A stretch of 64,000 nt of DNA from Candidatus Cottocaccamicrobium excrementipullorum (lineage in GTDB: Bacteria; Bacillota; Clostridia; Lachnospirales; Lachnospiraceae), in assembly GCA_018713255.1 (NCBI GenBank), contig DVFL01000040.1:124001-188000 (forward strand), written 5' to 3'. Positions 24,076 to 33,887 of the stretch are shown here, in pieces. Positions within the stretch are counted from its first letter, which is position 1. Every line of letters begins with the position of its first letter. The notes beneath the pieces are model-generated. The model did no database searches. It was not told the DNA's origin and was given only the letters and a program-made list of their open reading frames with translations. Both the position numbers and the translations under genes were made by a program.

Positions 24076-26310
24076 ATGGCAGAAAAAATCATTACTACAG
24101 AATATTCTGAGGAGATGCAGCGCAGCTACATGAATTATTCCATGAGCGTAATTACCGCCCGGGCGATTCCAGACGCCAGAGACGGATTAAAACCGGTTCA
24201 GCGCCGGGTGCTTTACGATATGGGAGAGCTGCGGATTAACCATGATAAGCCTCACCGGAAATCCGCCCGTATTGTGGGCGATACCATGGGTAAGTATCAT
24301 CCCCATGGAGACAGTTCGATTTATGAAACTCTGGTAGTGCTTTCTCAGGATTTTAAAAAAGGAATGCCTTTGGTAGACGGCCATGGAAATTTTGGTTCTA
24401 TTGAGGGAGACGGGGCAGCTGCCATGCGTTATACAGAGGCCAGGCTGAAAAAGTTTACAGAAGAAGTATTTTTAAAGGACTTGGACAAAACGGTAAATTT
24501 TGTGCCCAACTATGATGAGACGGAAAAGGAGCCGGAGGTTCTTCCTGTCCGGGTGCCTAACCTTCTGGTCAACGGGGCAGATGGAATCGCTGTTGGAATG
24601 AGTACCAGCATTCCGCCTCATAATTTAGGGGAGGTGGTGGATGCTGCCCAGGCCTTTATCCGAAACCCGGAGATTTCTACTGAGGAACTGATGCAGCTGA
24701 TGCCTGGGCCGGATTTCCCTACCGGAGGCATTATTGCCAATAAAAGCGGGCTGAAAGAAATTTATGAAACCGGAGTGGGTAAAATTAAGCTCCGCGGCCG
24801 GTTTGAGGTGGAGCTGGGAAAACGGCGGGCAGATAAGGACAAGCTGGTGATTACCCAGATTCCTTATACAATGATCGGCGCGGGAATCAATAAATTTTTA
24901 ATGGATATCGCTGATCTGGTGGAAAGCAAAAAGCTTCCTGACGTGGTGGATATTTCGAATCAGTCCAACAAAGAGGGAATCCGCATTGTGCTGGAACTGA
25001 AGAAGGATGCGGATATTGACCGGATCATGAATATCTTGTATAAGAAGACGAAACTGGAGGATACCTTTGGCGTGAATATGCTGGCCATTGCAGGAGGACG
25101 GCCGGAATGTCTGAACTTGAAGGGGATTCTCAGATATTTCCTGGATTTCCAGCATGAAAACGCGACCAAGAAATACGAAGCTCTGCTGGCTAAGGAACTG
25201 GAAAAAAAGGAAATCCAGGAAGGACTGATTCAGGCCTGCGATGTGATTGATGTGATTATTGCAGTGCTCAGAGGATCAAAAAACCTTAAGGACGCAAAAG
25301 CTTGTCTGGTAAACGGCGATATTTCCCGGATTCAATTTAGAACTCCAGGATTTGAGGAAGCAGCCAGCAAGTTATGCTTTACAGAACGGCAGGCGTCGGC
25401 GATTCTGGAAATGCGGCTGTATAAATTAATCGGCCTGGAAATTCTTGCCCTGGAAAAAGAGCATAAAGAAACGCTGAAAAAAATACGAGAGTACGAAAAG
25501 ATTTTAAAAAGCCGAGAAACCATGGATCAGGTAATCATTCAGGATCTGGAAAACATTAAGCAGGAGTTCGCCATTCCCCGGCGGACTAAGATTGAGGACG
25601 GAAAAGAGGCCGTCTATATTGAAGAGGCTCCGGCGGCAGCGCCGGCGGTGTTCGTGATGGACCGGTTCGGCTATTGCAAGCTTCTGGATCAGAATCTTTA
25701 TGAGAGAAGCAGAGAAACGGTGGACAGCGAGTATGTCTGGGTAGTGCCTACTATGACCACAGGCCGGATCTGTCTGTTTACTGACACGGGGACGCTCCAT
25801 CAGATTAAAGCTGCGGACATTCCACTGGGAAAACTTAAGGACAGAGGAACGCCGGCAGACAATCTCAGCCGTTTTGACGGCAGCCGTGAACGGGTTGTTC
25901 AGATTTTTGATGCAGAGTGGATGAAGGATAAGACTTTGCTGTTTGCAACCAAAATGGCCCTGGTGAAGCAGGTGCCTTCTTCTGAATTTGAGACAAATAA
26001 TCGTACAGTAGCTGGAACGAAGCTTCAGGAAGGGGATCAGCTGCTGAGCGTAACCCCGGTGAAGGATCAGCAGGATGTGGTTCTTCAGACAGGGGAAGGG
26101 ATTTTCCTCAGATTTCCGCTGGAGGAGATTCCGGCGATGAAGAAAGCGTCTAAAGGTGTTCGGGGCATTCGCTTGGCGGAAGGAGATTTTCTGGAAGCAT
26201 TATACCTTATCGGTCAGGATCCGGTAATCCGCTATAAAGAAAAAGAGGTGCATTTAAACCGTCTGAAAGCAGGGCACAGGGACGGAAAGGGTACAAAAAT
26301 GCGGCGTTAA
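24076..26310 (+). CDS. parC: Type IIA topoisomerase subunit A, ParC-like
   Basis: A 744-residue cleavage-reunion subunit. Catalytic Tyr119 lies in [10 protein letters not shown]. The quinolone-contact helix reads [13 protein letters not shown], with the wild-type Ser and acidic residue of ParC. The C-terminal domain (from ~515) has degenerate beta-pinwheel blades ([17 protein letters not shown]) but no GyrA box; at the equivalent site only KDRGTP is seen. Shorter than typical GyrA and without that box, it is best called topoisomerase IV subunit A. It follows parE after 36 nt. Confidence 0.82.
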   Translation: MAEKIITTEYSEEMQRSYMNYSMSVITARAIPDARDGLKPVQRRVLYDMGELRINHDKPHRKSARIVGDTMGKYHPHGDSSIYETLVVLSQDFKKGMPLVDGHGNFGSIEGDGAAAMRYTEARLKKFTEEVFLKDLDKTVNFVPNYDETEKEPEVLPVRVPNLLVNGADGIAVGMSTSIPPHNLGEVVDAAQAFIRNPEISTEELMQLMPGPDFPTGGIIANKSGLKEIYETGVGKIKLRGRFEVELGKRRADKDKLVITQIPYTMIGAGINKFLMDIADLVESKKLPDVVDISNQSNKEGIRIVLELKKDADIDRIMNILYKKTKLEDTFGVNMLAIAGGRPECLNLKGILRYFLDFQHENATKKYEALLAKELEKKEIQEGLIQACDVIDVIIAVLRGSKNLKDAKACLVNGDISRIQFRTPGFEEAASKLCFTERQASAILEMRLYKLIGLEILALEKEHKETLKKIREYEKILKSRETMDQVIIQDLENIKQEFAIPRRTKIEDGKEAVYIEEAPAAAPAVFVMDRFGYCKLLDQNLYERSRETVDSEYVWVVPTMTTGRICLFTDTGTLHQIKAADIPLGKLKDRGTPADNLSRFDGSRERVVQIFDAEWMKDKTLLFATKMALVKQVPSSEFETNNRTVAGTKLQEGDQLLSVTPVKDQQDVVLQTGEGIFLRFPLEEIPAMKKASKGVRGIRLAEGDFLEALYLIGQDPVIRYKEKEVHLNRLKAGHRDGKGTKMRR

Positions 26311-26384
26311 TCCCTGTGAGAAAGAGAAATGGAGTTTGCGTGTACGTATTAGGCAAACAAATGTAGTTTTGTGACGAATAGGTA

Positions 26385-26413
26385 TTGCTTTTTTTCGGTA
26401 TTTGTTATAGGAT
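26385..26413 (+). promoter_or_regulatory. Possible promoter of asd
   Basis: -35 TTGCTT (26385-26390), 17 bp, -10 TAGGAT (26408-26413). Moderate match only; about 80 nt before the gene. Confidence 0.4.
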
Positions 26414-26492
26414 AGGTTCAATGTCACGCTAAATCTCCCCCACAGGAAACGGCGGACCAGAATATATGGAAAACAAAGAGGAGAGTACAGTT

Positions 26493-27578
26493 ATGGAAAA
26501 GAAGTTAAGAGTCGGCGTTCTCGGCGCTACCGGAATGGTAGGGCAGCGGTTTATCGCTCTTTTGGAAAATCATCCCTGGTATGAGGTGACTGCACTGGCA
26601 GCCAGCCCGCGCTCCGCAGGAAAAACTTATGAGGAAGCAGTAGGCGGACGCTGGAAAATGACCACTCCCATGCCTGAATCAGTTAAAAATATGGTAGTGA
26701 TGAATGTCAATGAGGTTGAGCAGGTGGCATCTTGTGTTGACTTTGTATTCAGCGCCGTAGATATGACAAAGGAAGAGATCAAGGCCATAGAGGAAGCATA
26801 TGCAAAGACGGAGACGCCGGTGGTTTCCAACAACAGCGCGCATCGCTGGACTCCTGATGTTCCTATGGTAGTGCCGGAAATTAACCCGGAGCATTTTAAG
26901 GTGATTGAATTCCAGAAAAAGCGTCTGGGCACCACCAGAGGGTTTGTTGCAGTAAAGCCAAACTGTTCCATTCAAAGCTACGCGCCTGTTTTAACTGCCT
27001 GGAAGGAGTTTGAGCCTTATGAGGTGGTGGCTACCACTTATCAGGCAATTTCCGGAGCAGGAAAGACGTTTAAGGATTGGCCGGAGATGGAAGGAAACAT
27101 TATTCCTTATATCGGCGGCGAGGAAGAAAAGAGTGAACAAGAGCCTTTAAGAATCTGGGGCAAGATTGAAAACGGCGTAATCGTAAAAGCCAGCGAGCCT
27201 AAGATTACCTGCCAGTGCGTTCGTGTTCCTGTCCTGAACGGGCATACGGCCGCTGTCTTTGTAAAATTCAGAAAGAAAGCCACCAAGGAAGAGCTGATTG
27301 AAAAGCTGGTTTCCTTCAAGGGCCTTCCCCAGGAATTAAAGCTTCCCAGCGCTCCTGCTCAGTTTATTCAGTATTTAGAGGAAGATAATCGTCCTCAGGT
27401 TACTCTGGATGTGGATTTTGAGAAGGGAATGGGAATTTCGGTAGGCCGGCTTCGTGAAGATTCCATTTATGACTGGAAGTTCATCGGTCTTTCTCACAAT
27501 ACCGTTCGGGGCGCAGCCGGCGGAGCATTGTTATGTGCTGAGCTTCTTACTGCTCAGGGCTATATTTCTGCAAAATAA
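26493..27578 (+). CDS. asd: Aspartate-semialdehyde dehydrogenase
   Basis: A 361-residue NADP-dependent enzyme reducing aspartyl phosphate to the semialdehyde for lysine, threonine, methionine and diaminopimelate. The Rossmann motif is GVLGATGMVGQRF. The active-site Cys is in VAVKPNCSIQSY, and the catalytic His region is NGHTAAVFVKF. Its length and PNCSIQ signature match the archaeal/fungal-like branch rather than the E. coli type. Start ATG 26493 follows AGAGGAGAG by about 9 nt; an in-frame ATG at 26466 has no ribosome site. Confidence 0.93.
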   Translation: MEKKLRVGVLGATGMVGQRFIALLENHPWYEVTALAASPRSAGKTYEEAVGGRWKMTTPMPESVKNMVVMNVNEVEQVASCVDFVFSAVDMTKEEIKAIEEAYAKTETPVVSNNSAHRWTPDVPMVVPEINPEHFKVIEFQKKRLGTTRGFVAVKPNCSIQSYAPVLTAWKEFEPYEVVATTYQAISGAGKTFKDWPEMEGNIIPYIGGEEEKSEQEPLRIWGKIENGVIVKASEPKITCQCVRVPVLNGHTAAVFVKFRKKATKEELIEKLVSFKGLPQELKLPSAPAQFIQYLEEDNRPQVTLDVDFEKGMGISVGRLREDSIYDWKFIGLSHNTVRGAAGGALLCAELLTAQGYISAK

Positions 27579-27596
27579 AATGATGAGAGAATTCAA

Positions 27597-27634
27597 AAGG
27601 GGCGCCGCAGCTCAGGCTGCGGAAGCCTCTTTTT
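27597..27634 (+). terminator. Terminator of asd
   Basis: Stem CCGCAG / CTGCGG extended by flanking GGC/GCC pairs, followed by five T (27630-27634). Confidence 0.8.
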
Positions 27635-27661
27635 GCTGATGAACCTTTCACAAAAATAGGA

Positions 27662-27690
27662 TTGCCAGTCTCTCCCATTTGCGATATAAT
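27662..27690 (+). promoter_or_regulatory. SigA-type promoter of galM
   Basis: -35 TTGCCA (27662-27667), 17 bp, -10 TATAAT (27685-27690). Start point near 27697, 50 nt before the start codon. Confidence 0.8.
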
Positions 27691-27746
27691 TTTGGGGAAG
27701 TAAAATGTTTCGCACCGGCGAAATGATAACCAGGAGGATAATGCGA

Positions 27747-28805
27747 ATGGCAATTAACGTAGAACGCCTGGGGGAGACCCCAGAAGGAAAACAGGTGGAT
27801 CTCTACACCCTGACCAATGAAAACGGAGTAAGCGCCTCCTTTACCAATCTGGGGGGAACCTGGGTTTCTATGATGGTTCCGGATAAGACAGGCCAGATGG
27901 CGGATGTGCTTCTGGGCTATGACACGGCAGAAAATCTGATGAAAAATCCCCCTCACTTCGGCGCGATTATCGGAAGAAACGCGAACCGTATCGCCAATGC
28001 TGAGTTTACCTTAAATGGACGCCGCTATTTGCTTGCAGCGAATAATGGTCCCAATAACCTGCACAGCGGCCCCAATCTGTACCATACTCGGATCTGGGAG
28101 GTGGAGCTGGAGGAGAGCGGCAGCGGAAGCAGGATCTCCTTTTCTTTGTTCAGCCCTAATATGGACCAGGGATATCCGGGCAACGCTCATATTACAGTCA
28201 GCTATACGCTGATGCCGGATAATGGAGTGGACATTTTTTATCATATGGTCTGCGATGAAGATACGGTGGCGAATTTTACCAATCATGCGTATTTTAATCT
28301 CCGGGGGCAAAACAGCGGCTCGATTCTGGATCATCAGGTATGGATTGACGCCGATTATTTTACTCCGGCGGATAAGACTTCGATTCCGTTAGGAGAGCTG
28401 GTTTCTGTAAAGGGGACTCCCATGGACTTTACGGAGATGAAGCCGGTGGGACGAGATATTGATGCGGATTATGACCAGCTGAAGATGGCTGGGGGATATG
28501 ACCATAACTGGGTGTTAAATCATAAGCCGGGAGAGCTTAGTCTCTGTGCCAAGGCCTGGGATCCGCAATCTGGAAGGCTGATGGAAGTGTACACAGATCT
28601 TCCGGGAATGCAGTTTTATACGGCGAATTCGCTGAAGCCGGAACCGGCAGGAAAGGGCGGAGCCCTTTACGGTCCCCGTCATGGATACTGTTTTGAGACG
28701 CAGTATTACCCAGATGCTATTAACAAGCCTCAGTTCCCTTCACCGGTTTTAAAGGCTGGAGAGGAGTATGCAACTCATACCGTGTATAAGTTTACATGGG
28801 AATAA
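27747..28805 (+). CDS. galM: Aldose 1-epimerase (galactose mutarotase)
   Basis: A 352-residue beta-sandwich enzyme interconverting anomers of aldoses. Family segments are GAIIGRNANRIANAEFTLNG, NLHSGPNLYHTRIWEVE, the catalytic His in FTNHAYFNLRG, and the C-terminal FETQYYPDAINKP with the catalytic Glu. Start ATG 27747 is 9 nt after AGGAGG; ATG 27741 is too close to it. It has its own promoter and no sugar-operon neighbours. Confidence 0.93.
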   Translation: MAINVERLGETPEGKQVDLYTLTNENGVSASFTNLGGTWVSMMVPDKTGQMADVLLGYDTAENLMKNPPHFGAIIGRNANRIANAEFTLNGRRYLLAANNGPNNLHSGPNLYHTRIWEVELEESGSGSRISFSLFSPNMDQGYPGNAHITVSYTLMPDNGVDIFYHMVCDEDTVANFTNHAYFNLRGQNSGSILDHQVWIDADYFTPADKTSIPLGELVSVKGTPMDFTEMKPVGRDIDADYDQLKMAGGYDHNWVLNHKPGELSLCAKAWDPQSGRLMEVYTDLPGMQFYTANSLKPEPAGKGGALYGPRHGYCFETQYYPDAINKPQFPSPVLKAGEEYATHTVYKFTWE

Positions 28806-28846
28806 TTGGATTTATCCCGGAATTACAGCATAAAGTGAGTGTGTGA

Positions 28847-30922
28847 ATGTCGAAATCGTTATTTATTGCAGAGAAACCGAGCGTGGCCCAGCAGTTTGCC
28901 GATGCGCTGAAGATCAAAGGGCGGAGAGGAGACGGGTTTCTGGAGTCAGAAAATACGGTGATCACCTGGTGCGTAGGCCATTTGGTTACCATGAGCTATC
29001 CAGAGGCGTACAACCCGGCGCTTAAGCGCTGGAGTCTCAGCACCCTGCCGTTTTTGCCTAAGGAATTTAAATATCAGGTCATCGACAGTGTGGCGAAGCA
29101 GTATAAGATTGTAGCGGGGCTTTTAACCCGGCCGGATGTGGAAACGATTTACGTCTGTACGGACTCCGGGCGGGAGGGAGAATATATTTATCGCCTGGTA
29201 GCCCAGATGGCCGGAGTAAAGGGAAAGGTTCAAAAGCGGGTGTGGATCGATTCCCAGACAGAGGAAGAAATTCTCAGAGGTATTCGGGAGGCGAAGGATC
29301 TCTCTGCATATGACAATCTGGGCGCTTCTGCTTATTTAAGGGCGAAGGAAGATTACCTCATGGGAATTAATTTTTCTCGTGTGCTTACCTTGAAATACGG
29401 TCCGGTACTGTCTGCATATTTAAAAACAAAATCCACGGTGATTTCTGCAGGCCGCGTGATGACCTGCGTGCTGGGCATGGCCGTCCGCCGAGAGCGGGAG
29501 ATCCGGCAGTTTGTGAAAACGCCCTTTTATCGGGTAGTCGCTTCTTTTAAGCTGGGTGAATTTATCTTTACAGGAGAATGGAAAGCGGTGCCTGGCTCTC
29601 GGTATTTTGGAACTCCTGCGCTCTATAAAGAAAACGGGTTTAAGGAAAAAAGACAGGCCCAGGAACTCATCGATTTTCTCCAGGCTCAGAAGCCGCAAGA
29701 GGCTCTTCTGGTCAAGAAGGAGACGAAAAAGGAGACGAAGAATCCGCCTTTGCTTTACAATTTGGCGGAGCTTCAGAATGATTGTTCCAAATTGTTTAAA
29801 ATCAGCCCTGACCAGACGCTTCAGGTGGTTCAGGAATTATATGAGAAGAAATTAGTTACTTATCCCAGAACGGATGCCAGAGTTCTTTCCACTGCTGTGG
29901 CAAAGGAAATTGGACGAAACATCGGAGGGCTGAAGGCGTATAGCCCCATTGCTTCTTTGGCCCAGGAAGTACTGGCCGCAGACAGTTGGAAAACTATCGC
30001 CAAAAGCCGTTATGTGAATGACAAGCAGATCACAGATCATTACGCCATTATTCCCACCGGCCAGGGACTTGGGGCGCTGTCTGGGGTAAAGCCTCTGGGA
30101 CAAAAGGTTTATCAGCTGATCTGCCGCCGGTTCTTAAGCATTTTTTATCCTCCTGCCAGGTATGAAAAGCATACGCTTGAACTGGAGCGGGAGAAGGAAC
30201 ATTTTTTTGCATCTTTTAAAGTTTTAACAGAACCGGGATATTTAAAGGCAGCTGACATAAACTATGGAAAGAAGGAAGAGCATTCTTCTGAAGCGGCGGA
30301 GGAGGAACAAAAGGAGTCCCAGGACAAAGACGGGGATCAGGAAAACCGAAAGGATGTGGAGAATCCGGCCTTTTTGGCATTGTTAAAGAATTTGAAAAAA
30401 GGACAGGTTCTTCCAATAGAGGGGTTTTCCATCAAGGAAGGAGAAACTTCTCCTCCTAAACGCTATACGTCAGGCTCTATGATACTGGCTATGGAAAATG
30501 CAGGCCAGCTGATTGAGGACGAGGAATTGCGGGCGCAGATCAAAGGAAGCGGAATCGGCACCAGCGCAACCCGGGCGGAAATTTTAAAGAAGCTGTTTCA
30601 TATTCAGTACCTTGCGCTGAATCACAAGACTCAAGTAATCACCCCCACTTTATTAGGGGAATTGATTTATGAGGTGGTAAACGCGTCCATCCGCCAGCTT
30701 TTGAATCCTGAACTGACTGCCAGCTGGGAAAAGGGACTGACTTATGTAGCAGAAGGAAGCATTACTTCCGATGAATATATGGAAAAGCTGAATCGTTTTG
30801 TGGCAGGCCGAACCTTGGCTGTGATTCAGTTAAATAATCGTGAATATCTGCGGGCGAATTTTGATTCGGCGGCAGTATACTATAAAAAGAAAGACAGAAA
30901 CAAGGAGAATGAAAAAATATGA
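28847..30922 (+). CDS. topB: DNA topoisomerase III (type IA)
   Basis: A 691-residue enzyme relaxing or decatenating DNA through single-strand passage. The TOPRIM domain holds IAEKPSVAQQFADAL and the acidic DSGREGEYIY. The active-site tyrosine is in LVTYPRTDARVL (~Tyr339), and SAGRVMTCVLGMAV matches the usual VGRVQTP element. No C-terminal zinc fingers are seen, as in other TopB proteins. Its stop overlaps the next gene by 4 nt. Confidence 0.93.
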   Translation: MSKSLFIAEKPSVAQQFADALKIKGRRGDGFLESENTVITWCVGHLVTMSYPEAYNPALKRWSLSTLPFLPKEFKYQVIDSVAKQYKIVAGLLTRPDVETIYVCTDSGREGEYIYRLVAQMAGVKGKVQKRVWIDSQTEEEILRGIREAKDLSAYDNLGASAYLRAKEDYLMGINFSRVLTLKYGPVLSAYLKTKSTVISAGRVMTCVLGMAVRREREIRQFVKTPFYRVVASFKLGEFIFTGEWKAVPGSRYFGTPALYKENGFKEKRQAQELIDFLQAQKPQEALLVKKETKKETKNPPLLYNLAELQNDCSKLFKISPDQTLQVVQELYEKKLVTYPRTDARVLSTAVAKEIGRNIGGLKAYSPIASLAQEVLAADSWKTIAKSRYVNDKQITDHYAIIPTGQGLGALSGVKPLGQKVYQLICRRFLSIFYPPARYEKHTLELEREKEHFFASFKVLTEPGYLKAADINYGKKEEHSSEAAEEEQKESQDKDGDQENRKDVENPAFLALLKNLKKGQVLPIEGFSIKEGETSPPKRYTSGSMILAMENAGQLIEDEELRAQIKGSGIGTSATRAEILKKLFHIQYLALNHKTQVITPTLLGELIYEVVNASIRQLLNPELTASWEKGLTYVAEGSITSDEYMEKLNRFVAGRTLAVIQLNNREYLRANFDSAAVYYKKKDRNKENEKI

Positions 30923-31602
30923 TGAAGCAGGAAGAAATGAAAAACACGGAACTTTTTGATCTGGAACAGACCATTGCAGCCCGTCTTTTCGGTATGTACA
31001 CCTATCCATGGGAGGCAGTTGCCCATATCGGCAAATGCATTACTTCTATCGGCAAGCATCTTCCAGAAGAAGAGTATCAGAGGCTGGGAAAGAATATTTG
31101 GATCCACCGCAGCGCAAGACTGGCCCGTTCCGTGCTGATGACCGGTCCTGCCATTATCTGTGCTAATGCAGAAATTCGTCATGGCGCTTTCCTGAGAGGA
31201 AACACCATTATCGGTGAAGGGGCAGTGGTAGGAAATTCCTGTGAACTGAAGAATGTGATTCTGTTTAACGGCGTTCAGGTTCCTCATTTTAACTATGTAG
31301 GCGATTCAATTCTTGGCTACAAGGCGCATCTTGGAGCTGGAGCAGTAACCTCCAATGTAAAGAGCGATAAGACTCTGGTAAAGATTCATGCAGCGGATGG
31401 AGAGATTGAGACTGGATTAAAGAAGGCAGGCGCTTTCCTTGGAGACGGCGTGGAAGTAGGATGCAACTCCGTGCTGAATCCTGGCACGGTAGTAGGAAGA
31501 AATACGAATATTTATCCTCTTTCCAGTGTAAGAGGCTGCATTGCCCCAAACTCCATTTATAAGAGCCAGGACAATATTGTAGAGAAAGAAGAACGGGAGT
31601 AA
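30919..31602 (+). CDS. Left-handed beta-helix (GlmU C-domain-like) protein
   Basis: A 227-residue protein with an N-terminal helical region and hexapeptide repeats from ~60 onward (NIWIHRSARLARSVLMTGPA; IICANAEIRHGAFLRGNTII; GEGAVVGNSCELKNVILFNG). This is the fold of the GlmU acetyltransferase domain and related sugar-nucleotide acyltransferases. The segment VPHFNYVGDSILGYKAHLGAG is like GlmU. No pyrophosphorylase domain is attached, so it may act as a stand-alone acyltransferase. ATGATG at 30919 overlaps the topB stop. Confidence 0.75.
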   Translation: MMKQEEMKNTELFDLEQTIAARLFGMYTYPWEAVAHIGKCITSIGKHLPEEEYQRLGKNIWIHRSARLARSVLMTGPAIICANAEIRHGAFLRGNTIIGEGAVVGNSCELKNVILFNGVQVPHFNYVGDSILGYKAHLGAGAVTSNVKSDKTLVKIHAADGEIETGLKKAGAFLGDGVEVGCNSVLNPGTVVGRNTNIYPLSSVRGCIAPNSIYKSQDNIVEKEERE

Positions 31603-31628
31603 GCCGGCAGAAGAGTCTGCAGGACAAT

Positions 31629-31674
31629 AAAAATACGGGCATCAGGAAGCTTGTTTCCTGATGCCCGTATTTTT
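31629..31674. terminator. Bidirectional terminator between the beta-helix gene and upp
   Basis: Perfect 20-bp inverted repeat (31629-31648 and 31655-31674) with core TACGGGCATCAGGAA, A tract on the left and T tract on the right, so it can work on both strands. Its right edge overlaps the upp stop codon by 2 nt. Confidence 0.92.
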
Positions 31675-32305
31675 ATTTTGTGCCGAAAATCCGGTCTCCG
31701 GCATCCCCCAGACCGGGACAAATATATGCGTCGCGGTTAAGGCAGCGGTCAAGATGACCGATGTAAATCTGAATATCTGGATGGGCCTGCTTAAGACGGT
31801 TCAGTCCTTCCGGGGCGGCAATAATGGACATGAATTTGATCCGCTTTCCCCCGTGTTTTTTGATAAAATCCACTGCCGCAACTGCTGAACCTCCAGTAGC
31901 CAGCATAGGATCCGTGACCAGAATGGTCCGTTCTTCAATGGGGCTTGGAAGCTTGCAGTAATACTCGTGGGGTTCATGGGTTACCTCATCCCGATAAAGA
32001 CCAATATGGCCTACCTTAGCGCTGGGAACCAAGGCCAGGATGCCGTTTACCATTCCCAGGCCTGCCCGGAGAATGGGCACCACAGCCAGCTTCCGCCCGG
32101 TAATCATTGGAGTCATGCAGGTTTCAATCGGTGTGGTTACTTCCACATATTTTAAGGGCAGATCTCTCAAGGCTTCATAGCCCATGAGCATGGCGATCTC
32201 TTCAACCAGAGCCCGGAATTCGTTGGTTCCTGTCTCCTTTTTTCGAAGAAGAGAGATTTTGTGCTGAATCAGGGGATGGTCAAAAATAACAATCTGTTCT
32301 GTCAT
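31673..32305 (-). CDS. upp: Uracil phosphoribosyltransferase
   Basis: A 210-residue enzyme converting uracil and PRPP to UMP (pyrimidine salvage). The PRPP loop is [12 protein letters not shown]. The uracil-binding C-terminus is [17 protein letters not shown], and [13 protein letters not shown] is also diagnostic. It reads leftward as the second gene after the lipoprotein gene (20-nt gap) and ends in the bidirectional terminator. Confidence 0.97.
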   Translation of the reverse strand: MTEQIVIFDHPLIQHKISLLRKKETGTNEFRALVEEIAMLMGYEALRDLPLKYVEVTTPIETCMTPMITGRKLAVVPILRAGLGMVNGILALVPSAKVGHIGLYRDEVTHEPHEYYCKLPSPIEERTILVTDPMLATGGSAVAAVDFIKKHGGKRIKFMSIIAAPEGLNRLKQAHPDIQIYIGHLDRCLNRDAYICPGLGDAGDRIFGTK

Positions 32306-32325
32306 TGCTTTTATCCTTTCATCTT

Positions 32326-33159
32326 TTACTTTGTTTCCGGCGTAAACTGTACAATGGCATAATCTCCCAGAACATGGGATACGGGGATGGAGAAATAGAT
32401 CACTCCCTGCTTTTCATAGCTGAAGGACGAAGGCCAGAACGTTTCCGCATCAAAGGGGAAATCGGCATGTTCAAAAATATCGGTGTAATAATCAATGTCC
32501 ATGGTCTTGCGCTCTTCTAAGAGTGCTTCCAGATTCTCCTGACTTACTCCCTCAAACTGTACGTCATCACTGAGCACATAGCCGGCCATGGTATAGGGAT
32601 CGGTAAAATCGCTGAATCCCATATCCTTGCAGGAAGCCAGATCTACAGTATTTGTATAAAATTGATTAACCGGATGGGCTGCCGCTTCCTGGCTGGCATA
32701 ACCGGTATAGACGGCAGTGATCCGTTTCTGGCTGATGGAAGGCACCTGGCATTGAATCTGGATGGTGCAGCCTCCGGATTCGGTATCCCATGCCTTTAAG
32801 ATGGCCAGCGCGTTGTCTTTTAACAGCTGATTGACGGATCCTTGTGCATCTTCATTGTTCATTCCGGACAACACTGGATATTGGATAGAAATCGTTTCTC
32901 CCTCTGTGTAGGTTTCAAGATGAAAAGAAATCGCCTGATTGTCAGCTTCTGCACTGCTGGTTTCAGCCGGCTGAGATGAGGACTCCTCAGGGGATGAACT
33001 GGTTTCCGGGGCCATAGTTTCCGCCGCCGTAGTGTGGATCGTGGACAGGTCGATTTTATCCGGGGTTTCCGAGCTTGAGCAGGCCACAGCAAAGATTACA
33101 CCAGCAAGGACCAGTGCAGCCAGGGCTGTGCCAATAATAAGATTGCGGTTCTTCATCAT
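32326..33159 (-). CDS. Putative lipoprotein with DUF3298/DUF4163-like domain
   Basis: A 277-residue exported protein. A signal helix ([20 protein letters not shown]) ends at Cys, giving a weak lipobox AVAC. A Ser/Thr/Glu-rich linker follows, then from ~75 a PdaC/RsiV-like domain ([19 protein letters not shown] ... [12 protein letters not shown]), which in relatives binds peptidoglycan or senses lysozyme. Start ATG 33159 lies 6 nt after AGAGGTG; a GTG nine bases earlier overlaps that site. It precedes upp without an obvious functional link. Confidence 0.75.
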   Translation of the reverse strand: MMKNRNLIIGTALAALVLAGVIFAVACSSSETPDKIDLSTIHTTAAETMAPETSSSPEESSSQPAETSSAEADNQAISFHLETYTEGETISIQYPVLSGMNNEDAQGSVNQLLKDNALAILKAWDTESGGCTIQIQCQVPSISQKRITAVYTGYASQEAAAHPVNQFYTNTVDLASCKDMGFSDFTDPYTMAGYVLSDDVQFEGVSQENLEALLEERKTMDIDYYTDIFEHADFPFDAETFWPSSFSYEKQGVIYFSIPVSHVLGDYAIVQFTPETK

Positions 33160-33220
33160 TTCAGTCACCTCTTTCGTATGAGTAAAAAATCCTCCAAAAA
33201 AGTAAAGATCATTTTTCTAA

Positions 33221-33249
33221 AGTATAGCATATTCCGTGGAAAAAGAAAA
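33221..33249 (-). promoter_or_regulatory. Probable promoter of the lipoprotein-upp operon
   Basis: Reverse strand extended -10 TGCTATACT with TATACT at 33226-33221. The -35 region 17 bp upstream reads TTTCTT, which is weak. Confidence 0.5.
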
Positions 33250-33272
33250 CGCGAAAAAAATAAAGTAAAAAT

Positions 33273-33305
33273 TAGTTGACACTAACTCACGCCTGTGATA
33301 TGATA
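33273..33305 (+). promoter_or_regulatory. Promoter with palindromic operator of the feo operon
   Basis: -35 TTGACA (33277-33282), 17 bp, -10 TATGAT (33300-33305). The -35 lies inside the perfect dyad TTAGT-TGAC-ACTAA (33273-33286). TTAG...CTAA half-sites resemble DtxR/IdeR-type operators more than the Fur box. A repressor bound here would block polymerase, so iron-dependent repression is inferred. Confidence 0.75.
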
Positions 33306-33386
33306 CCCAGGTAGAGGGAGTTATCCCAGACTAACTTAACGCCCGCATCTGGAAACAGAGATGAGCATAAATGAAAGGAGCGGTAC

Positions 33387-33599
33387 ATGATGCCTTTGAC
33401 AATGGCGAAAACAGGAGAATCTAATTCGATCAAGCGGATTGGCGGAAAAGAAGAAGTCCGCAGATTCCTGGAAAGCCTTGGATTTGTAATCGGCGGACAG
33501 GTAACGGTGATTTCAGAAATCGGCGGCAATGTGATTGTAAACGTGAAGGAATCACGGGTGGCAATCAGCCGTGAGATGGCAAATAAAATTTATGTATGA
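33387..33599 (+). CDS. feoA: FeoA domain protein (first copy)
   Basis: A 70-residue SH3-like FeoA protein: IKRIGGKEEVRRFLESLGFV, then GGQVTVISEIGGNVIVNVKE and an RVAISREMANKIYV end, the standard FeoA strand order. FeoA modulates the FeoB ferrous-iron transporter in the cytoplasm. AAAGGAG precedes ATGATG at 33387. It is the first of two feoA genes. Confidence 0.88.
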   Translation: MMPLTMAKTGESNSIKRIGGKEEVRRFLESLGFVIGGQVTVISEIGGNVIVNVKESRVAISREMANKIYV

Positions 33600-33612
33600 A
33601 GGAGATTCTGGC

Positions 33613-33834
33613 ATGGAAACATTAAAAGATGTGAACTGCGGCAATACCGTAAAAGTGGTAAAGCTTCACGGTGAAGGAGCTGTGAGACGCCGTATCATGG
33701 ATATGGGAATTACAAAAGGAACAGAAATCTATGTGAGAAAAGTGGCCCCTCTGGGAGATCCAGTGGAAGTAACGGTAAGAGGTTATGAACTTTCCCTGCG
33801 CAAGGAAGATGCGCAGATGATCGAAGTACAGTAG
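33613..33834 (+). CDS. feoA: FeoA domain protein (second copy)
   Basis: A 73-residue FeoA protein: LKDVNCGNTVKVVKLHGEGA, RRRIMDMGITKGTEI, and the C-terminal VTVRGYELSLRKEDAQMIEV typical of classic FeoA. It is closer to canonical FeoA than the first copy. Start ATG 33613 follows AAGGAG; the longer frame to 33571 overlaps the first copy and lacks a ribosome site. Confidence 0.92.
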   Translation: METLKDVNCGNTVKVVKLHGEGAVRRRIMDMGITKGTEIYVRKVAPLGDPVEVTVRGYELSLRKEDAQMIEVQ

Positions 33835-33887
33835 GGCGCTGGAACTGTTCCAAGCAGTTCAGGTTGTTCAATCAGGAGGATAAGAAA

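Noticed and set aside
22120-26310. Replication origin region because of gyrB/gyrA-like genes
   Set aside because: No dnaA, dnaN, recF or DnaA-box cluster is nearby, and the A subunit looks like ParC.
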